Assembly: GCA_015058145.1 (NCBI GenBank)
Contig: SVCX01000007.1
Location: 1-51,984, forward strand
Direction: 5' to 3'
Source: Clostridiales bacterium
Lineage (GTDB): Bacteria; Bacillota; Clostridia; Peptostreptococcales; Anaerovoracaceae
Length of the DNA stretch: 51,984 nucleotides
Shown here: one piece after another, positions 1-8,436 of the stretch
Position numbering within the stretch: position 1 is the first letter of the stretch
Layout of the letters: every line of letters begins with the position of its first letter
Position numbers and translations under genes: made by a program
The notes under the pieces: generated by a model
Database searches by the model: none
Seen by the model: only the letters and a program-made list of their open reading frames with translations
What the model was told of the DNA's origin: nothing

Positions 1-12
1 CTTCGTTATCAT
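1..12 (-). CDS. hisF: Imidazole glycerol phosphate synthase cyclase subunit, first four codons
   Basis: The minus strand shows ATG ATA ACG AAG (M-I-T-K) three bases after the hisA stop, preceded by an AGAGG Shine-Dalgarno about 7 nt upstream. Known HisF proteins start with M-(L/I)-T-K-R-I-I-P-C, and hisF normally follows hisA, so this is read as the start of hisF cut by the window edge. HisF would pair with the HisH encoded two genes upstream. Only four residues are visible, so the call rests on start, spacing and gene order. Confidence 0.6.
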
Positions 13-15
13 TTG

Positions 16-738
16 CTACCTCTGTTTACCTGCAACTTCTATCGCTTCACTCAGATCAATGGCGCCTGTGTAATAGGCCTTGCCGATGATGGCTCCGTAG
101 AGTCCGCGGGCGGCCAGCCGCTTCACGTCCTCTATGGTCGAAACGCCGCCTGACGCCACCAGCTGCATACCGAACCGCTCGGACAGTTCTTCGTAGAGTT
201 CATGGTTCGTACCTTTCATGGCTCCATCCTTGGAGATGTCCGTAACGATAATCGTCTGCACGCCCAGCGCCTGCATCTGTTCGCAGAAGACTCTGGCTTC
301 CAGTTCCGTCTTCTCCGTCCAGCCTTTGATGGCCACGTATCCGTCCTTCAGATCGACGCCGACTGCGATCCGTTCGCCCCAGCGTCCGACAGCCGCTTCG
401 AGAAAGTCTCGGTCTGTCACTGCGGCGGTACCCAGAATCACCCGGTCGATGCCGGCGTCCAGATACTTCTCGATGACCGTCTCGCTTCGGATGCCTCCGC
501 CGATCTCGCAAAAGCATCCGCTCTCTTTTTTGATTCGGCAGACGGTATCGAAGTTGGGCGTCGTGCCATCCTTGGCCCCTTCCAGATCCACAATGTGTAT
601 GTACCTAGCCCCCGCCGCCGCGAAGTCTCTGCCGATGGCCGGCGGATCTTCACTGTATATTGTCATATCCTCATACCTGCCGCGCAAAAGCCTTACAGCC
701 TTTCCGTCAAACAGGTCTATCGCCGGAAAGATTTTCAT
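16..738 (-). CDS. hisA: 1-(5-phosphoribosyl)-5-[(5-phosphoribosylamino)methylideneamino]imidazole-4-carboxamide isomerase
   Basis: HisA catalyses the Amadori rearrangement of ProFAR to PRFAR, the substrate of HisFH. The 240-residue product is the usual length of this single-domain (beta/alpha)8 barrel. The N-terminal PAIDLFDGKAVRL motif carries the first catalytic aspartate, and TDISKDGAMKG near residue 170 carries the second; glycine-rich phosphate loops (GGGIRSE near 80, ASGGVST near 195) are present. The ATG follows an AGAGG site. It is the penultimate visible gene of the his operon, 20 bp after hisH and 3 bp before hisF, so it is surely co-transcribed. Nothing unusual is seen. Confidence 0.95.
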   Translation of the reverse strand: MKIFPAIDLFDGKAVRLLRGRYEDMTIYSEDPPAIGRDFAAAGARYIHIVDLEGAKDGTTPNFDTVCRIKKESGCFCEIGGGIRSETVIEKYLDAGIDRVILGTAAVTDRDFLEAAVGRWGERIAVGVDLKDGYVAIKGWTEKTELEARVFCEQMQALGVQTIIVTDISKDGAMKGTNHELYEELSERFGMQLVASGGVSTIEDVKRLAARGLYGAIIGKAYYTGAIDLSEAIEVAGKQR

Positions 739-758
739 TGCTAACCTCTTTTACTATG

Positions 759-1382
759 CTAAATTTCGCAGAACGCTTTTAGAATACTAAGGCCTGTTTT
801 ACCGCTCTTCTCCGGATGAAACTGACAGCCGTAGATGTTTCCGACTGCGACTGCAGCGGTCAGTTCCGCGCCGTACTCCGCCGTCGCGATTGTACTCTCC
901 GCGCAGTCTGTTGCGTAATAAGAGTGGACGAAGTACACGTAATCTCCTTCCCGGGTGTACCGGAAGAGAGGTTCTTCTCCTTTCGCCGCTCCGCCCCTGA
1001 AGGCGAGCGCATTCCATCCGATGTGAGGAATCTTGTAACTGGCCGGTACGGCGCCCTTGATTGGCACGATGTTTCCTTTGATCAGACCGAGTCCTTTGTG
1101 TTCTCCGTACTCATAACTCTTTTCGAAAAGCAGCTGCATGCCGAGGCAGATGCCCATGAGCGGCTTGCCTGCCTTCGCCTGCGCTGTCACGATTTCCGCC
1201 ATTCCGCTCTCGCGCAGTTTTCGCGCGGCGTCCTCGAAGGCGCCTACGCCCGGCAAAATGATTTGATCTGCCGCTTCTATTTTATCCGGATCCGCCGTAA
1301 TCTCCGCTTCCTGCCCGATGAACTTCAGCGAACTCTGCAGGGAAAACAGATTTCCGACGCCGTAATCAATAATTGCTATCAC
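759..1382 (-). CDS. hisH: Imidazole glycerol phosphate synthase glutaminase subunit
   Basis: HisH hydrolyses glutamine and channels ammonia to HisF, giving imidazole glycerol phosphate and AICAR. The 207-residue class I glutamine amidotransferase has the nucleophile elbow GICLGMQLLF (Cys near residue 80) and the His/Glu pair in QFHPEKS near residue 190. The start is a GTG that shares its G with the hisB TAG stop (TAGTG), so translation is probably coupled to hisB. Length and motifs are normal for the family. It lies between hisB and hisA in the his operon. Confidence 0.95.
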   Translation of the reverse strand: MIAIIDYGVGNLFSLQSSLKFIGQEAEITADPDKIEAADQIILPGVGAFEDAARKLRESGMAEIVTAQAKAGKPLMGICLGMQLLFEKSYEYGEHKGLGLIKGNIVPIKGAVPASYKIPHIGWNALAFRGGAAKGEEPLFRYTREGDYVYFVHSYYATDCAESTIATAEYGAELTAAVAVGNIYGCQFHPEKSGKTGLSILKAFCEI

Positions 1383-1969
1383 TACAGAACTCCTTTCGTC
1401 GACGGAATTTCCTCCGCAAAGTCTTCATCGATTTTAACCGCTGCCCGCATACTTCTCGCAGCGGATTTGAAAGCGCCCTCAATGATGTGGTGAGAATTCG
1501 CCCCCGCCATCTGTCGGATGTGCAGCGTACAGGCAGCATTCCGCGTAAATCCAAGCCAGAACTCCTCCACCAGTTCCGTATCGAAGGTGCCGACTTTCGC
1601 TGTCGGAATGTCCAGCGCAAAACCGAGATAGCTCCGCCCGGAATAATCCACCGCCGTCAGGATGAGAGATTCGTCCATCGGGATGATAGCGCTTCCATAC
1701 CTGCAGATGCCCTTCTTGTCACCGAGGGCCTGTGCGAAAGCTGTGCCCAGAGCGATGCCGACATCCTCCGTCGTGTGGTGATCGTCCACATGAGTATCTC
1801 CTGTGCACTTGACGTCCAGATCGAATCTGCCGTGTCTTGCGAACAGTTCCAGCATGTGGTCAAGGAATCCGACCCCCGTACTGATGTCTGCGCTGCCTCT
1901 GCCGTCAAGATTCAACTTGACAGCAATTTCTGTTTCTGCCGTTTTTCTGTTGATTTCCGCTGTTCTCAT
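1382..1969 (-). CDS. hisB: Imidazoleglycerol-phosphate dehydratase
   Basis: This enzyme dehydrates imidazole glycerol phosphate to imidazole acetol phosphate. The 195-residue protein is the monofunctional form; the histidinol-phosphatase domain fused in enterobacteria is absent, so the phosphatase must be encoded elsewhere. Metal-binding motifs are visible: DHMLELFARHG near residue 35, DDHHTTEDVG near 62 and the second histidine cluster in NSHHIIEGAFK near 160. It lies between hisC and hisH; only two bases separate it from the hisC stop upstream. Confidence 0.95.
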   Translation of the reverse strand: MRTAEINRKTAETEIAVKLNLDGRGSADISTGVGFLDHMLELFARHGRFDLDVKCTGDTHVDDHHTTEDVGIALGTAFAQALGDKKGICRYGSAIIPMDESLILTAVDYSGRSYLGFALDIPTAKVGTFDTELVEEFWLGFTRNAACTLHIRQMAGANSHHIIEGAFKSAARSMRAAVKIDEDFAEEIPSTKGVL

Positions 1970-1971
1970 TT

Positions 1972-3048
1972 TTATTCCTCTATAATCTCTCTGAGAACCG
2001 TCAGGAAGATATCCATCTGTTCTCTGCTTCCTATTGTCACCCGGTTGTATTGCGCCATTCTCTCCTTCGTGAAGTGCCGGATGAGCACTCCTCTGCGCTT
2101 CATCTCCTCGTAAATCCTGTTTCCGTCCACCTGCGGATGCTTCATGAACACGAAGTTCGCGGTGGAATCCGTGAGCTCAAAACCCATGGCGTTGAGCTGT
2201 TCCTGAACATATCGCCTATTAACGATGATTTCCCGGCAGTTTCTGCGGGTGTACTCATCCTCTTCCAGAACACCGATTCCCGCCGCCATGGTCATGGAGT
2301 TGATATTATACGGATTGGTTGAAAACCGTATGGTGTTCAGATCTCTGATGATCTCCGCCGACGCGGCTCCGAATCCAAGTCTGGCCCCTGCCAGAGATCT
2401 TGACTTGGAGAATGTCTGCACGATGAGCAGGTTGTCGTATTTCCCCAGAAGCGGCAGACAGCTCTCTGCGCCAAAGTCTACGTAGGCCTCGTCCACGACC
2501 ACCAGATTCTCCGGATTGGCCGCGATGATCTCCTCTATTTCATTCCTGCTCAGCGCCACCCCCGTATGAGCGTTCGGGTTTGCGATGAAAAGCGTCCCCC
2601 CTACCCCGCTGTAATCTGACGGAACGATCTGCAGGTTTTCATCCAACGGAATCTCTCTGTACGGCACACCGTTCATGTCTGCGAACACCGGATAGAATCC
2701 GTAGGTGATATCCGGAAATACTGCCGGCGTTTCGCCACTGCAAAACGCCATGAACGCGAAGTTCAGAACCTCATCTGAACCGTTGGTGATAATCACGTTG
2801 TCCCGCGTGAGCGGAATCCCATTCTCCTCGCTCAGGTGCGCCGCCAATTTCTCGGCCAGTGCTCTGCAGTCCGGATCGGAGTAAAGCTGCAGCTTCTCTG
2901 CCGCTTCTGCTGCTTTTGCAATTGCGTTCGGCGCCGGCGGAAACGGCGATTCGTTCGTATTCAGTTTCACGTACTTCTGATCCTGCGGCTGTTCGCCCGG
3001 AACATAGGGTTCCAGATCCTCGTACCTGCTGCTTAAAAATCTACTCAT
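1972..3048 (-). CDS. hisC: Histidinol-phosphate aminotransferase
   Basis: HisC transfers an amino group from glutamate to imidazole acetol phosphate, forming histidinol phosphate. It is a fold-type I PLP enzyme of about 358 residues. The PLP lysine sits in TFSKSRSLAGARLGF, with upstream VVDEAYVDFG (PLP-contacting Asp and Tyr) and an NPN motif in IANPNAHTG. I start it at the ATG at 3048 (MSRFLSSRYEDL), a GAG 7 nt upstream; an in-frame TTG at 3069 would add seven residues and overlap hisG by 11 bases. It lies between hisG and hisB. An aromatic or broad-range aminotransferase cannot be excluded, but the his context makes HisC clear. Confidence 0.93.
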   Translation of the reverse strand: MSRFLSSRYEDLEPYVPGEQPQDQKYVKLNTNESPFPPAPNAIAKAAEAAEKLQLYSDPDCRALAEKLAAHLSEENGIPLTRDNVIITNGSDEVLNFAFMAFCSGETPAVFPDITYGFYPVFADMNGVPYREIPLDENLQIVPSDYSGVGGTLFIANPNAHTGVALSRNEIEEIIAANPENLVVVDEAYVDFGAESCLPLLGKYDNLLIVQTFSKSRSLAGARLGFGAASAEIIRDLNTIRFSTNPYNINSMTMAAGIGVLEEDEYTRRNCREIIVNRRYVQEQLNAMGFELTDSTANFVFMKHPQVDGNRIYEEMKRRGVLIRHFTKERMAQYNRVTIGSREQMDIFLTVLREIIEE

Positions 3049-3058
3049 GTGTTTCTCA

Positions 3059-3691
3059 TTATTTATCAATCGTGTCTTCCAGCTTTTGCACGATGTGTTC
3101 TATCTGACTTGTCTTGAATTTGAAGCTGGCCTTGTTCGCGATGAGACGGGCGCTGATCTGCGCAATCTCTTCGATGACTTCCAGGTTGTTCTCGCGAAGC
3201 GTCGTCCCGGTCTCCACCAGATCCACGATTACATCAGAAAGGCCCAGTATCGGAGCCAGTTCGATGGAACCATTCAGGCGGATGATGTCGATGTCCGTTC
3301 CGGAAGAGGCGTAGAACTCTCTGGCCACGTTGACGAATTTCGTCGCCACTCTCAGCTCGTTGTCCCTGTCGTAACTGAATCCTTTCGGGCCAGCAACCGC
3401 CATGCGGCACCTGCCTACGCCCAGATCCAACAGTTCATAGACGTTGGTTTTATCCTCCATGAGGATGTCTTTGCCAACCACGCCGATGTCAGCCGCACCG
3501 CGCTCAACGTAGATGGCAACGTCTGACGGCTTAACCCAGAAGTAGCGGACTCCTGCTTCTGTATTCTCGAAGATCAGCTTCCGGCTCTTCTCTCTGATTG
3601 ACGGACATTCGAAACCAGCCCGTTCAAACATGTTGTAGACTTTGTCCCCGAGTCTGCCCTTCGGGAGTGCGATGTTGATCATATCAGTCAT
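3059..3691 (-). CDS. hisG: ATP phosphoribosyltransferase, short-form catalytic subunit
   Basis: HisG condenses ATP and PRPP in the first, committed step of histidine synthesis. At 210 residues it is the short form, lacking the C-terminal ACT-like histidine-binding domain, and therefore needs HisZ as partner for activity and feedback control. The N-terminal IALPKGRL motif and the PRPP-binding region DVIVDLVETGTTLREN near residue 155 are diagnostic. It overlaps the end of hisZ by 8 bases, which fits stoichiometric synthesis of the two subunits. The GGAGGTGGAG Shine-Dalgarno lies within the last codons of hisZ. A second ATG four codons in is also possible. Confidence 0.95.
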   Translation of the reverse strand: MTDMINIALPKGRLGDKVYNMFERAGFECPSIREKSRKLIFENTEAGVRYFWVKPSDVAIYVERGAADIGVVGKDILMEDKTNVYELLDLGVGRCRMAVAGPKGFSYDRDNELRVATKFVNVAREFYASSGTDIDIIRLNGSIELAPILGLSDVIVDLVETGTTLRENNLEVIEEIAQISARLIANKASFKFKTSQIEHIVQKLEDTIDK

Positions 3692-4670
3692 CGATCTCCA
3701 CCTCCTCCCTGTCGAACTTCGCGAGTTTGCCGAGGCTGTCCATATAGACGCCGAAACCGATGGCCCGCGATGTTCTCTTCATGCTCTTCATGAGCTTGTC
3801 GTACTGGCCGCCCGAGAGGACTCCGTCCGGCACGCCTGCCGCAAATCCTTTGAATATGATTCCGTTGTAATATTTCAGATCGCTCACCACTGAGAAATCT
3901 ATATTCAGCATATTCTCCAGACCCGCCCCTTTGAACGCCGCAACGATTTTTTTCAGAGCGCCGATGCTCTCGGCGTAAGCATCCTTCTCTTCATAAGTAA
4001 AGATGCTGTTTCTGAGGAAGGCTTCCTCCAGTTTCGGTATGACATCGTCAGGCCTTCCGTAGGTGTTGACCAAAAGCTTCAGCAGTTCCGCCTTGGCCGG
4101 TCCCAAATCTGCGCTGCGGCAGACCCGCTCCAGACTGTGCGCGTTCTTGCCGCTGATGCAGGCGGTCACCTGCTCTTCTGTCTCCTTCGGGAACCCGCAG
4201 CTCTCGAAGAGCTTCGTGAGTATGTCGAGATTGGAGACGTCCAGTTTGGCTTCTTCGCTGAGCACATTCAAGCTCTCCGCCGCAAGCAAAAGCACCTCGC
4301 TGATGCAGGCGTCATCCACTGCGCCGAGACACTCGAGTCCGACTTGCATGATCTCCTTGAAGTAGTGCGTCTTCGGAGAAACCCTGTAAATGTTCTCGTT
4401 GTAGTAGAGTTTGATGATGCGGTTTCCGATGTGCCTGTTGTTCTTCACGATGGACAGTGTGACGTCAGGCTTGAGCGCCATCAGCATGCCGTCCGTATCC
4501 GTGAAAGTGATGATCTGCCCCGAATCCAGGAAGTCCCTGTTGGCGGCATAGAGTTCGAACTCCTCGAACTTGCTCATTCTGTACATAGAAAAGCCATGAC
4601 TTGCGTACAGCTGTCTGAGGGCAAACATGGCTTTTTCTTTGTTACTGAAGATATCTTCGTTGATTTTCAT
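3684..4670 (-). CDS. hisZ: ATP phosphoribosyltransferase regulatory subunit
   Basis: HisZ is a catalytically inactive paralogue of histidyl-tRNA synthetase that activates short-form HisG and carries histidine feedback. The 328-residue product keeps the class II aaRS-like core (ALKPDVTLSIVK, motif-2-like YYNENIYRVSP, and a motif-3-like GGQYDKLM) but lacks the anticodon-binding domain of true HisRS, which would make it over 400 residues. Adjacent overlap with hisG supports HisZ over a tRNA synthetase. The ribosome binding site (AAGAGAGAAC) is weak, and it lies 17 bp after hisD. Confidence 0.93.
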   Translation of the reverse strand: MKINEDIFSNKEKAMFALRQLYASHGFSMYRMSKFEEFELYAANRDFLDSGQIITFTDTDGMLMALKPDVTLSIVKNNRHIGNRIIKLYYNENIYRVSPKTHYFKEIMQVGLECLGAVDDACISEVLLLAAESLNVLSEEAKLDVSNLDILTKLFESCGFPKETEEQVTACISGKNAHSLERVCRSADLGPAKAELLKLLVNTYGRPDDVIPKLEEAFLRNSIFTYEEKDAYAESIGALKKIVAAFKGAGLENMLNIDFSVVSDLKYYNGIIFKGFAAGVPDGVLSGGQYDKLMKSMKRTSRAIGFGVYMDSLGKLAKFDREEVEIDD

Positions 4671-4687
4671 TTCGTTTCTGTTCTCTC

Positions 4688-5959
4688 TTATTCATCGAAT
4701 CTGCTCAGTATGGATATGGCGTGTCCTTCCAGACCTTCCTCTCTCGCAAGGAGAGCAACCTTGTCTTTCGCGTATTCCAGAGCGTCCCTTCCGTAGTAGG
4801 TCAACGACATGGATTTTGTGAAATCGTTCACTGTCAGCGGGCTGGCGAAACGCGCTGTGCCCGATGTCGGCAGCGTATGGTTTGGTCCCGCGAAGTAGTC
4901 GCCCAAAGCTTCCGGACAGTTCTTCCCGACAAAGACGGAACCAGCGTTTTCAACTTTATCTGCCCACTCTTCCGCGTCGTCGAGGAAGAGTTCCAGATGC
5001 TCAGGCGCCAGCTTGTTTGCCAGATCGACCGCTTCGTCAATGGTCTTCACGATGATGATCTTGCCGTTGACTTCGATGGATTCGCGAGCGATCTCCTGTC
5101 TCGGCAGCGCGGACAACTGCACTTCCAGCTGTTCGGCTGTTCTCTCCGCGACGAACTGGTCGTTGGTGATCAGCACAGCCGTTGCCATTCTGTCATGCTC
5201 CGCCTGAGACAGCATATCCGCCGCGATGATGCGCGCGTCGCTGCCTTTGTCCGCAATCACAAGAACCTCACTCGGTCCCGCGATAAGATCGATTCCAACC
5301 TGACCGAAGACCTGCTTCTTGGCTTCCGCCACGTAGGCGTTTCCAGGGCCGACGATCTTGTCTACCATCGGCACTGATTTTGTTCCATAGGCCAGTGCCG
5401 CCACCGCCTGGGCGCCACCGATTCTGAAGACCCTGTCCACACCGGCAATCTTAGCCGCTGCCAGGATGACTGGCGCGATGCTTCCATTCGTGGTCGGCGG
5501 AGAAACCATAACGATTTCTTCTACGCCGGCGATCTTGGCTGGAATTGCGTTCATGAGAACAGTGGACGGATAGGCCGCCGTGCCGCCAGGGATATAGATT
5601 CCTACCCGCTTGAGCGGAAGAATCTTCTGGCGGAGCTTCAAGCCTTCTTCCTCCAGCGTATATCCTTCCTTTACCTGCGCTTTATGATAATATGCGATTC
5701 TGTCGGCCGCCTCCTGAAGGGTTTTCATTACATCTTCCGGAACCTCTGCGACTGCAGCATCGATTTCCTCCTTTGTGAGCTCTAAGGTTTTAATGTCTGC
5801 ACCGTCAAGCGTCTTACAATAGTTGATGAGCGTCGGGTCTCCTCCCATTTTGACGCCGAAAATAATATCCGATACGACCTGACTTACATCCCTGCCCGAT
5901 CTGTCTCTGATGAGCACATCATCCAGTGCATATTCACCTTTCTTCAAGATTTTAATCAT
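4688..5959 (-). CDS. hisD: Histidinol dehydrogenase
   Basis: HisD oxidises L-histidinol to L-histidine in two NAD+-dependent steps, the last in the pathway. The 423-residue protein has the zinc ligands expected from the E. coli enzyme: Gln and His in LSQAEHDRMA, an Asp in the region after GPNHTLPTSG, and the C-terminal His in EGLEGHAIS. The catalytic Glu-His pair is in APEHLEL. It is the first gene of the his operon, with a strong AAAGGAG site before its ATG and a near-consensus promoter about 60 bp upstream. First position of hisD in the operon is known from other clostridia. Confidence 0.96.
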   Translation of the reverse strand: MIKILKKGEYALDDVLIRDRSGRDVSQVVSDIIFGVKMGGDPTLINYCKTLDGADIKTLELTKEEIDAAVAEVPEDVMKTLQEAADRIAYYHKAQVKEGYTLEEEGLKLRQKILPLKRVGIYIPGGTAAYPSTVLMNAIPAKIAGVEEIVMVSPPTTNGSIAPVILAAAKIAGVDRVFRIGGAQAVAALAYGTKSVPMVDKIVGPGNAYVAEAKKQVFGQVGIDLIAGPSEVLVIADKGSDARIIAADMLSQAEHDRMATAVLITNDQFVAERTAEQLEVQLSALPRQEIARESIEVNGKIIIVKTIDEAVDLANKLAPEHLELFLDDAEEWADKVENAGSVFVGKNCPEALGDYFAGPNHTLPTSGTARFASPLTVNDFTKSMSLTYYGRDALEYAKDKVALLAREEGLEGHAISILSRFDE

Positions 5960-5974
5960 CCTCTTCTCCTTTAG

Positions 5975-5990
5975 TGCTTTATTGCTTTAT
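5975..5990. repeat. Tandem 8-bp repeat in the his leader
   Basis: TGCTTTAT occurs twice in immediate succession between the hisD ribosome binding site and the his promoter, within the expected 5' untranslated region. It could be a regulator half-site pair or simply AT-rich leader; no function is known. Confidence 0.4.
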
Positions 5991-6017
5991 CTGAATAAAT
6001 AAGTAAACGACATTGTT

Positions 6018-6046
6018 ACTATAACGCGTGCGCCCTTTTCTGTCAA
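6018..6046 (-). promoter_or_regulatory. Sigma-A promoter of the his operon
   Basis: On the minus strand TTGACA (6046-6041) and TATAGT (6023-6018) are separated by exactly 17 bp. The predicted start near 6011 leaves a leader of about 50 nt before hisD. No T-box, His-codon leader peptide or attenuator hairpin is visible in that short leader, so control by a DNA-binding protein or by HisZ feedback alone is more likely. Confidence 0.85.
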
Positions 6047-6088
6047 GGGAAAGACGGCTTTAAAAACTGTTAGAATACAATTAAAGAA

Positions 6089-6110
6089 CCCGGCGCTTCT
6101 CCGCGCCGGG
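6089..6110 (-). terminator. Terminator after the hut/gntR operon
   Basis: CCCGGCGC and GCGCCGGG form a perfect 8-bp GC stem with a six-base loop, 35 bp after the gntR stop on the minus strand and followed by TTCTTTAATT. It insulates the his promoter from hut transcription. Confidence 0.85.
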
Positions 6111-6145
6111 CTTTTCCTCTTTTTCTGCCCTTAGACCGTGATATG

Positions 6146-6802
6146 TTACAGCCATCTCTCTTCCGCACGCTTGGCAGAATTCCTGAGATGATGCTCGACC
6201 GCCGCCTTGGCCGCCTCCACATTCCCTGCCACAACCGCGTCATAGATGCCGGTGTGTTCGTCCAGGATCTTCTGAAGATTTTCCCTCTTGTCCAGGATTC
6301 CCTGTCTCGCCAGGTCGATGTACTCCTGATAGGATTTGAGGGCCTGCATAATGAATCTGCTCCGGGTCATCTGATAGAGAATCTTGTTGAATTCCTCATC
6401 TGCGGCGGCAAGCTTTTCGACCATGCCGTTCTCTGTGTACAGCGCCATGACCTCCAGCTGTTCTGTCAGTTTCTGGACGTCTTCTTCCGTCTTGTTCTTG
6501 ATCGCCCATTCCACCGCGAGCTGCTCCACCGCATTTCTGACGGCGTAGATATCATGAAGGTCGGACTGTTCAAACCCTTTGGCGAAACAGCCTTTGTTCG
6601 GAACGTACTCAATCAGATTTTCCTTTGTCAGCTGCTTGAACGCCTCGCGTACGGGTGTCCTGCTCACCTTGAGCTCTTCTGCTATTTTGTTTTCAACCAG
6701 TTTCTCCCCGATGGAGTAATCGCCGTTGATGATCCTTCCGCGCAAAATCTGCACAATCTCATCGGCAAGAGAGCAATCTCCCTTCAATACCTGGTCAGCC
6801 AT
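6146..6802 (-). CDS. GntR-family regulator, FCD (FadR) type
   Basis: A 218-residue transcription factor with an N-terminal winged helix (residues about 10-75; signature ELKVSRTPVREAFKQL is typical of GntR proteins) and a C-terminal all-helical FCD ligand domain (about 85-210). FCD domains often bind a metal through D-x3-H, H and H; here the first motif reads DEEFNKIL with Asn in place of the first His, while EHTGIYDAV and VEHHL keep the others. As the last gene of the hut operon it is the obvious candidate regulator, sensing histidine, urocanate or a downstream acid; that is inference from position. It has an AGGAGGT site 5 nt before the ATG. Confidence 0.88.
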   Translation of the reverse strand: MADQVLKGDCSLADEIVQILRGRIINGDYSIGEKLVENKIAEELKVSRTPVREAFKQLTKENLIEYVPNKGCFAKGFEQSDLHDIYAVRNAVEQLAVEWAIKNKTEEDVQKLTEQLEVMALYTENGMVEKLAAADEEFNKILYQMTRSRFIMQALKSYQEYIDLARQGILDKRENLQKILDEHTGIYDAVVAGNVEAAKAAVEHHLRNSAKRAEERWL

Positions 6803-6857
6803 TCACCTTTACCTCCTACTAGCTGTTTGAAGATGTTTCTGTCAATACGTCTTCGGT

Positions 6858-7754
6858 TTACAGCAGATGGTTTTCGATGACCTGAACATCCGGGTCAAAG
6901 TCTTCGATCTGCAGATAATACTCTGCCGCATCGAAGAACGCTTTCATCGGCGCAAGACCGATGACCTCTGTTCCGATTACGTTGACGCCGTATCTGGCCG
7001 CCTCTCTTCTGACCAGTTCAAGAACTCTGTGCAGCGGCGTAATGTTGAAGTTCGTCATGTTGATGGATACCTGAGCCACGTTTCTCTCTTCCAGGAGAAG
7101 ACCCATGGCCTTGACGCACTTGAATCCACCCTTGACTTCTCTGATGATGTTAGCGATGTTCTTGGCGATTTCCACATTATCTGTCGCCAGGTTGATGTTG
7201 AATGCGATGAGAGGAGGTCTTGCTCCTACTGCAACGACGCCGCCCGTCGGATGAATTCTGGCTCCGCCGAAATCCGGACACCACTTCTCTTCCTGAACCT
7301 TTTCAGCCATGCCTTCAAACTGACCCTTTCTGATCTTAGCCAGATTCTTTCTGTGCTTGGCAGTCGCAGAATCCTCATAGAGGAATACCGGCAAATCCGC
7401 TTCCGCAGCGATTCTCTCACCGACTTTCTTTGACAGCTCGATGCAATCTTCAGTCGTCGCCTCTTTGATTGGAACGAACGGTATAACGTCAACGCAACCC
7501 ATTCTCGGGTGGCCGCCTTCATGCTTGGTGAGGTCGATGAGTTCGACCGCCTTCTTGGCCAGCTTTACGCTTGCTTCTTCGCAGGCTTCCGGGCTGCCCA
7601 TGTATGTGATAACCGATCTGTTGTGTGTTTCATCGGATGAATAGTCGAGCAGTGTGCATCCCGGTGTGTTTCTGATCTGATCCACACACGCCTCGATGAC
7701 TTCCTTGTTTCTTCCTTCGCTGATGTTAGGTATGCTTTCGATGATCTTCGCCAT
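6858..7754 (-). CDS. ftcD: Glutamate formimidoyltransferase
   Basis: This enzyme transfers the formimino group of N-formimino-L-glutamate to tetrahydrofolate, releasing glutamate. The 298-residue protein is the transferase half only; in animals it is fused to the cyclodeaminase, which here is the separate upstream gene fchA. Recognisable are the N-terminal ESIPNISEGRN motif, the HEGGHPRMGCVDVIPF segment around residue 80 and GARPPLIAFNINL near 175. Its ATG overlaps the fchA stop (TAATG). Together with fchA it routes histidine carbon into the one-carbon pool, where it can yield ATP through formyl-THF synthetase. Confidence 0.95.
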   Translation of the reverse strand: MAKIIESIPNISEGRNKEVIEACVDQIRNTPGCTLLDYSSDETHNRSVITYMGSPEACEEASVKLAKKAVELIDLTKHEGGHPRMGCVDVIPFVPIKEATTEDCIELSKKVGERIAAEADLPVFLYEDSATAKHRKNLAKIRKGQFEGMAEKVQEEKWCPDFGGARIHPTGGVVAVGARPPLIAFNINLATDNVEIAKNIANIIREVKGGFKCVKAMGLLLEERNVAQVSINMTNFNITPLHRVLELVRREAARYGVNVIGTEVIGLAPMKAFFDAAEYYLQIEDFDPDVQVIENHLL

Positions 7755-8380
7755 TACAGTTCCTCCTCAATTGCTTTGTATAATCTGTCCGCTATCTGTT
7801 CTCCTTCTGCAAGGATCTTCTTGCCTTCTGCTTCTGCTTCCGCCGCAAAAGCTTCATCCTTCACTCCCGGAAGGTTGATCTTCACGTTCATCCACGCGCC
7901 GCGGATACCCGTCAGCAGATTGATGACGCCTACGCCGAGATCGCTGGCGCAGTTCTTGTTGAAGTGTCCATACAGTTTGTCTGCCAGCTTGAGTCCTTCC
8001 ATTCCCATCTGCATAACGCTGAGAGGAACTTTCGTCGCTTCAAGCGTACCGTCTGCGATAGCCTTTTTTCTCGCAGCTTTTTCTTCATCGGTCTCCTTCG
8101 GCATCTTGAAGGCCGCCGCGACCAGATTGTAAGCGTCTGTATCTTTATCGATGGCGGCTTTGAGGTCTCCGTAGAGTTTCACCGCTTCTTCCTTGACTTC
8201 TCCGCACAGCGCATGGTCGTCGGCGTACTTCTTCTTGGCTGTGGTCAGATCACAGACCATGGAGACAAGCGCCGCACCCTGGGCGCATGCCAGCGCGCTT
8301 ACGCTTCCGCCGCCCGGCGCCGGTTCGTCGGAGATAAGGATATCCAGATACTCGTCCAGTTTGAGGTCGATCAGTTTCAT
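7754..8380 (-). CDS. fchA: Methenyltetrahydrofolate cyclohydrolase/formiminotetrahydrofolate cyclodeaminase
   Basis: A 208-residue helical protein of the FTCD_C family that converts 5-formimino-THF to 5,10-methenyl-THF and ammonia. The N-terminal EPAPGGGSVSALACAQGAALV motif region (residues about 20-40) is diagnostic, as is the later GAWMNVKINLPG segment. Its stop overlaps the ftcD start by one base. Serine cycle cyclodeaminase homologues exist, but the hut setting fixes the formimino substrate. It is transcribed after hutI with a gap of 56 bp. Confidence 0.92.
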   Translation of the reverse strand: MKLIDLKLDEYLDILISDEPAPGGGSVSALACAQGAALVSMVCDLTTAKKKYADDHALCGEVKEEAVKLYGDLKAAIDKDTDAYNLVAAAFKMPKETDEEKAARKKAIADGTLEATKVPLSVMQMGMEGLKLADKLYGHFNKNCASDLGVGVINLLTGIRGAWMNVKINLPGVKDEAFAAEAEAEGKKILAEGEQIADRLYKAIEEEL

Positions 8381-8436
8381 GTTCTATCTTCTCCTTTATT
8401 GTTGATTTTGCACTAACTTCTATCTTCTTATCACAA

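Noticed and set aside
5960-6017. T-box riboswitch or His attenuator upstream of hisD
   Set aside because: The leader is only about 50 nt, with no stem-loop, AGGGUGGNACCGCG-like T-box sequence or run of His codons.
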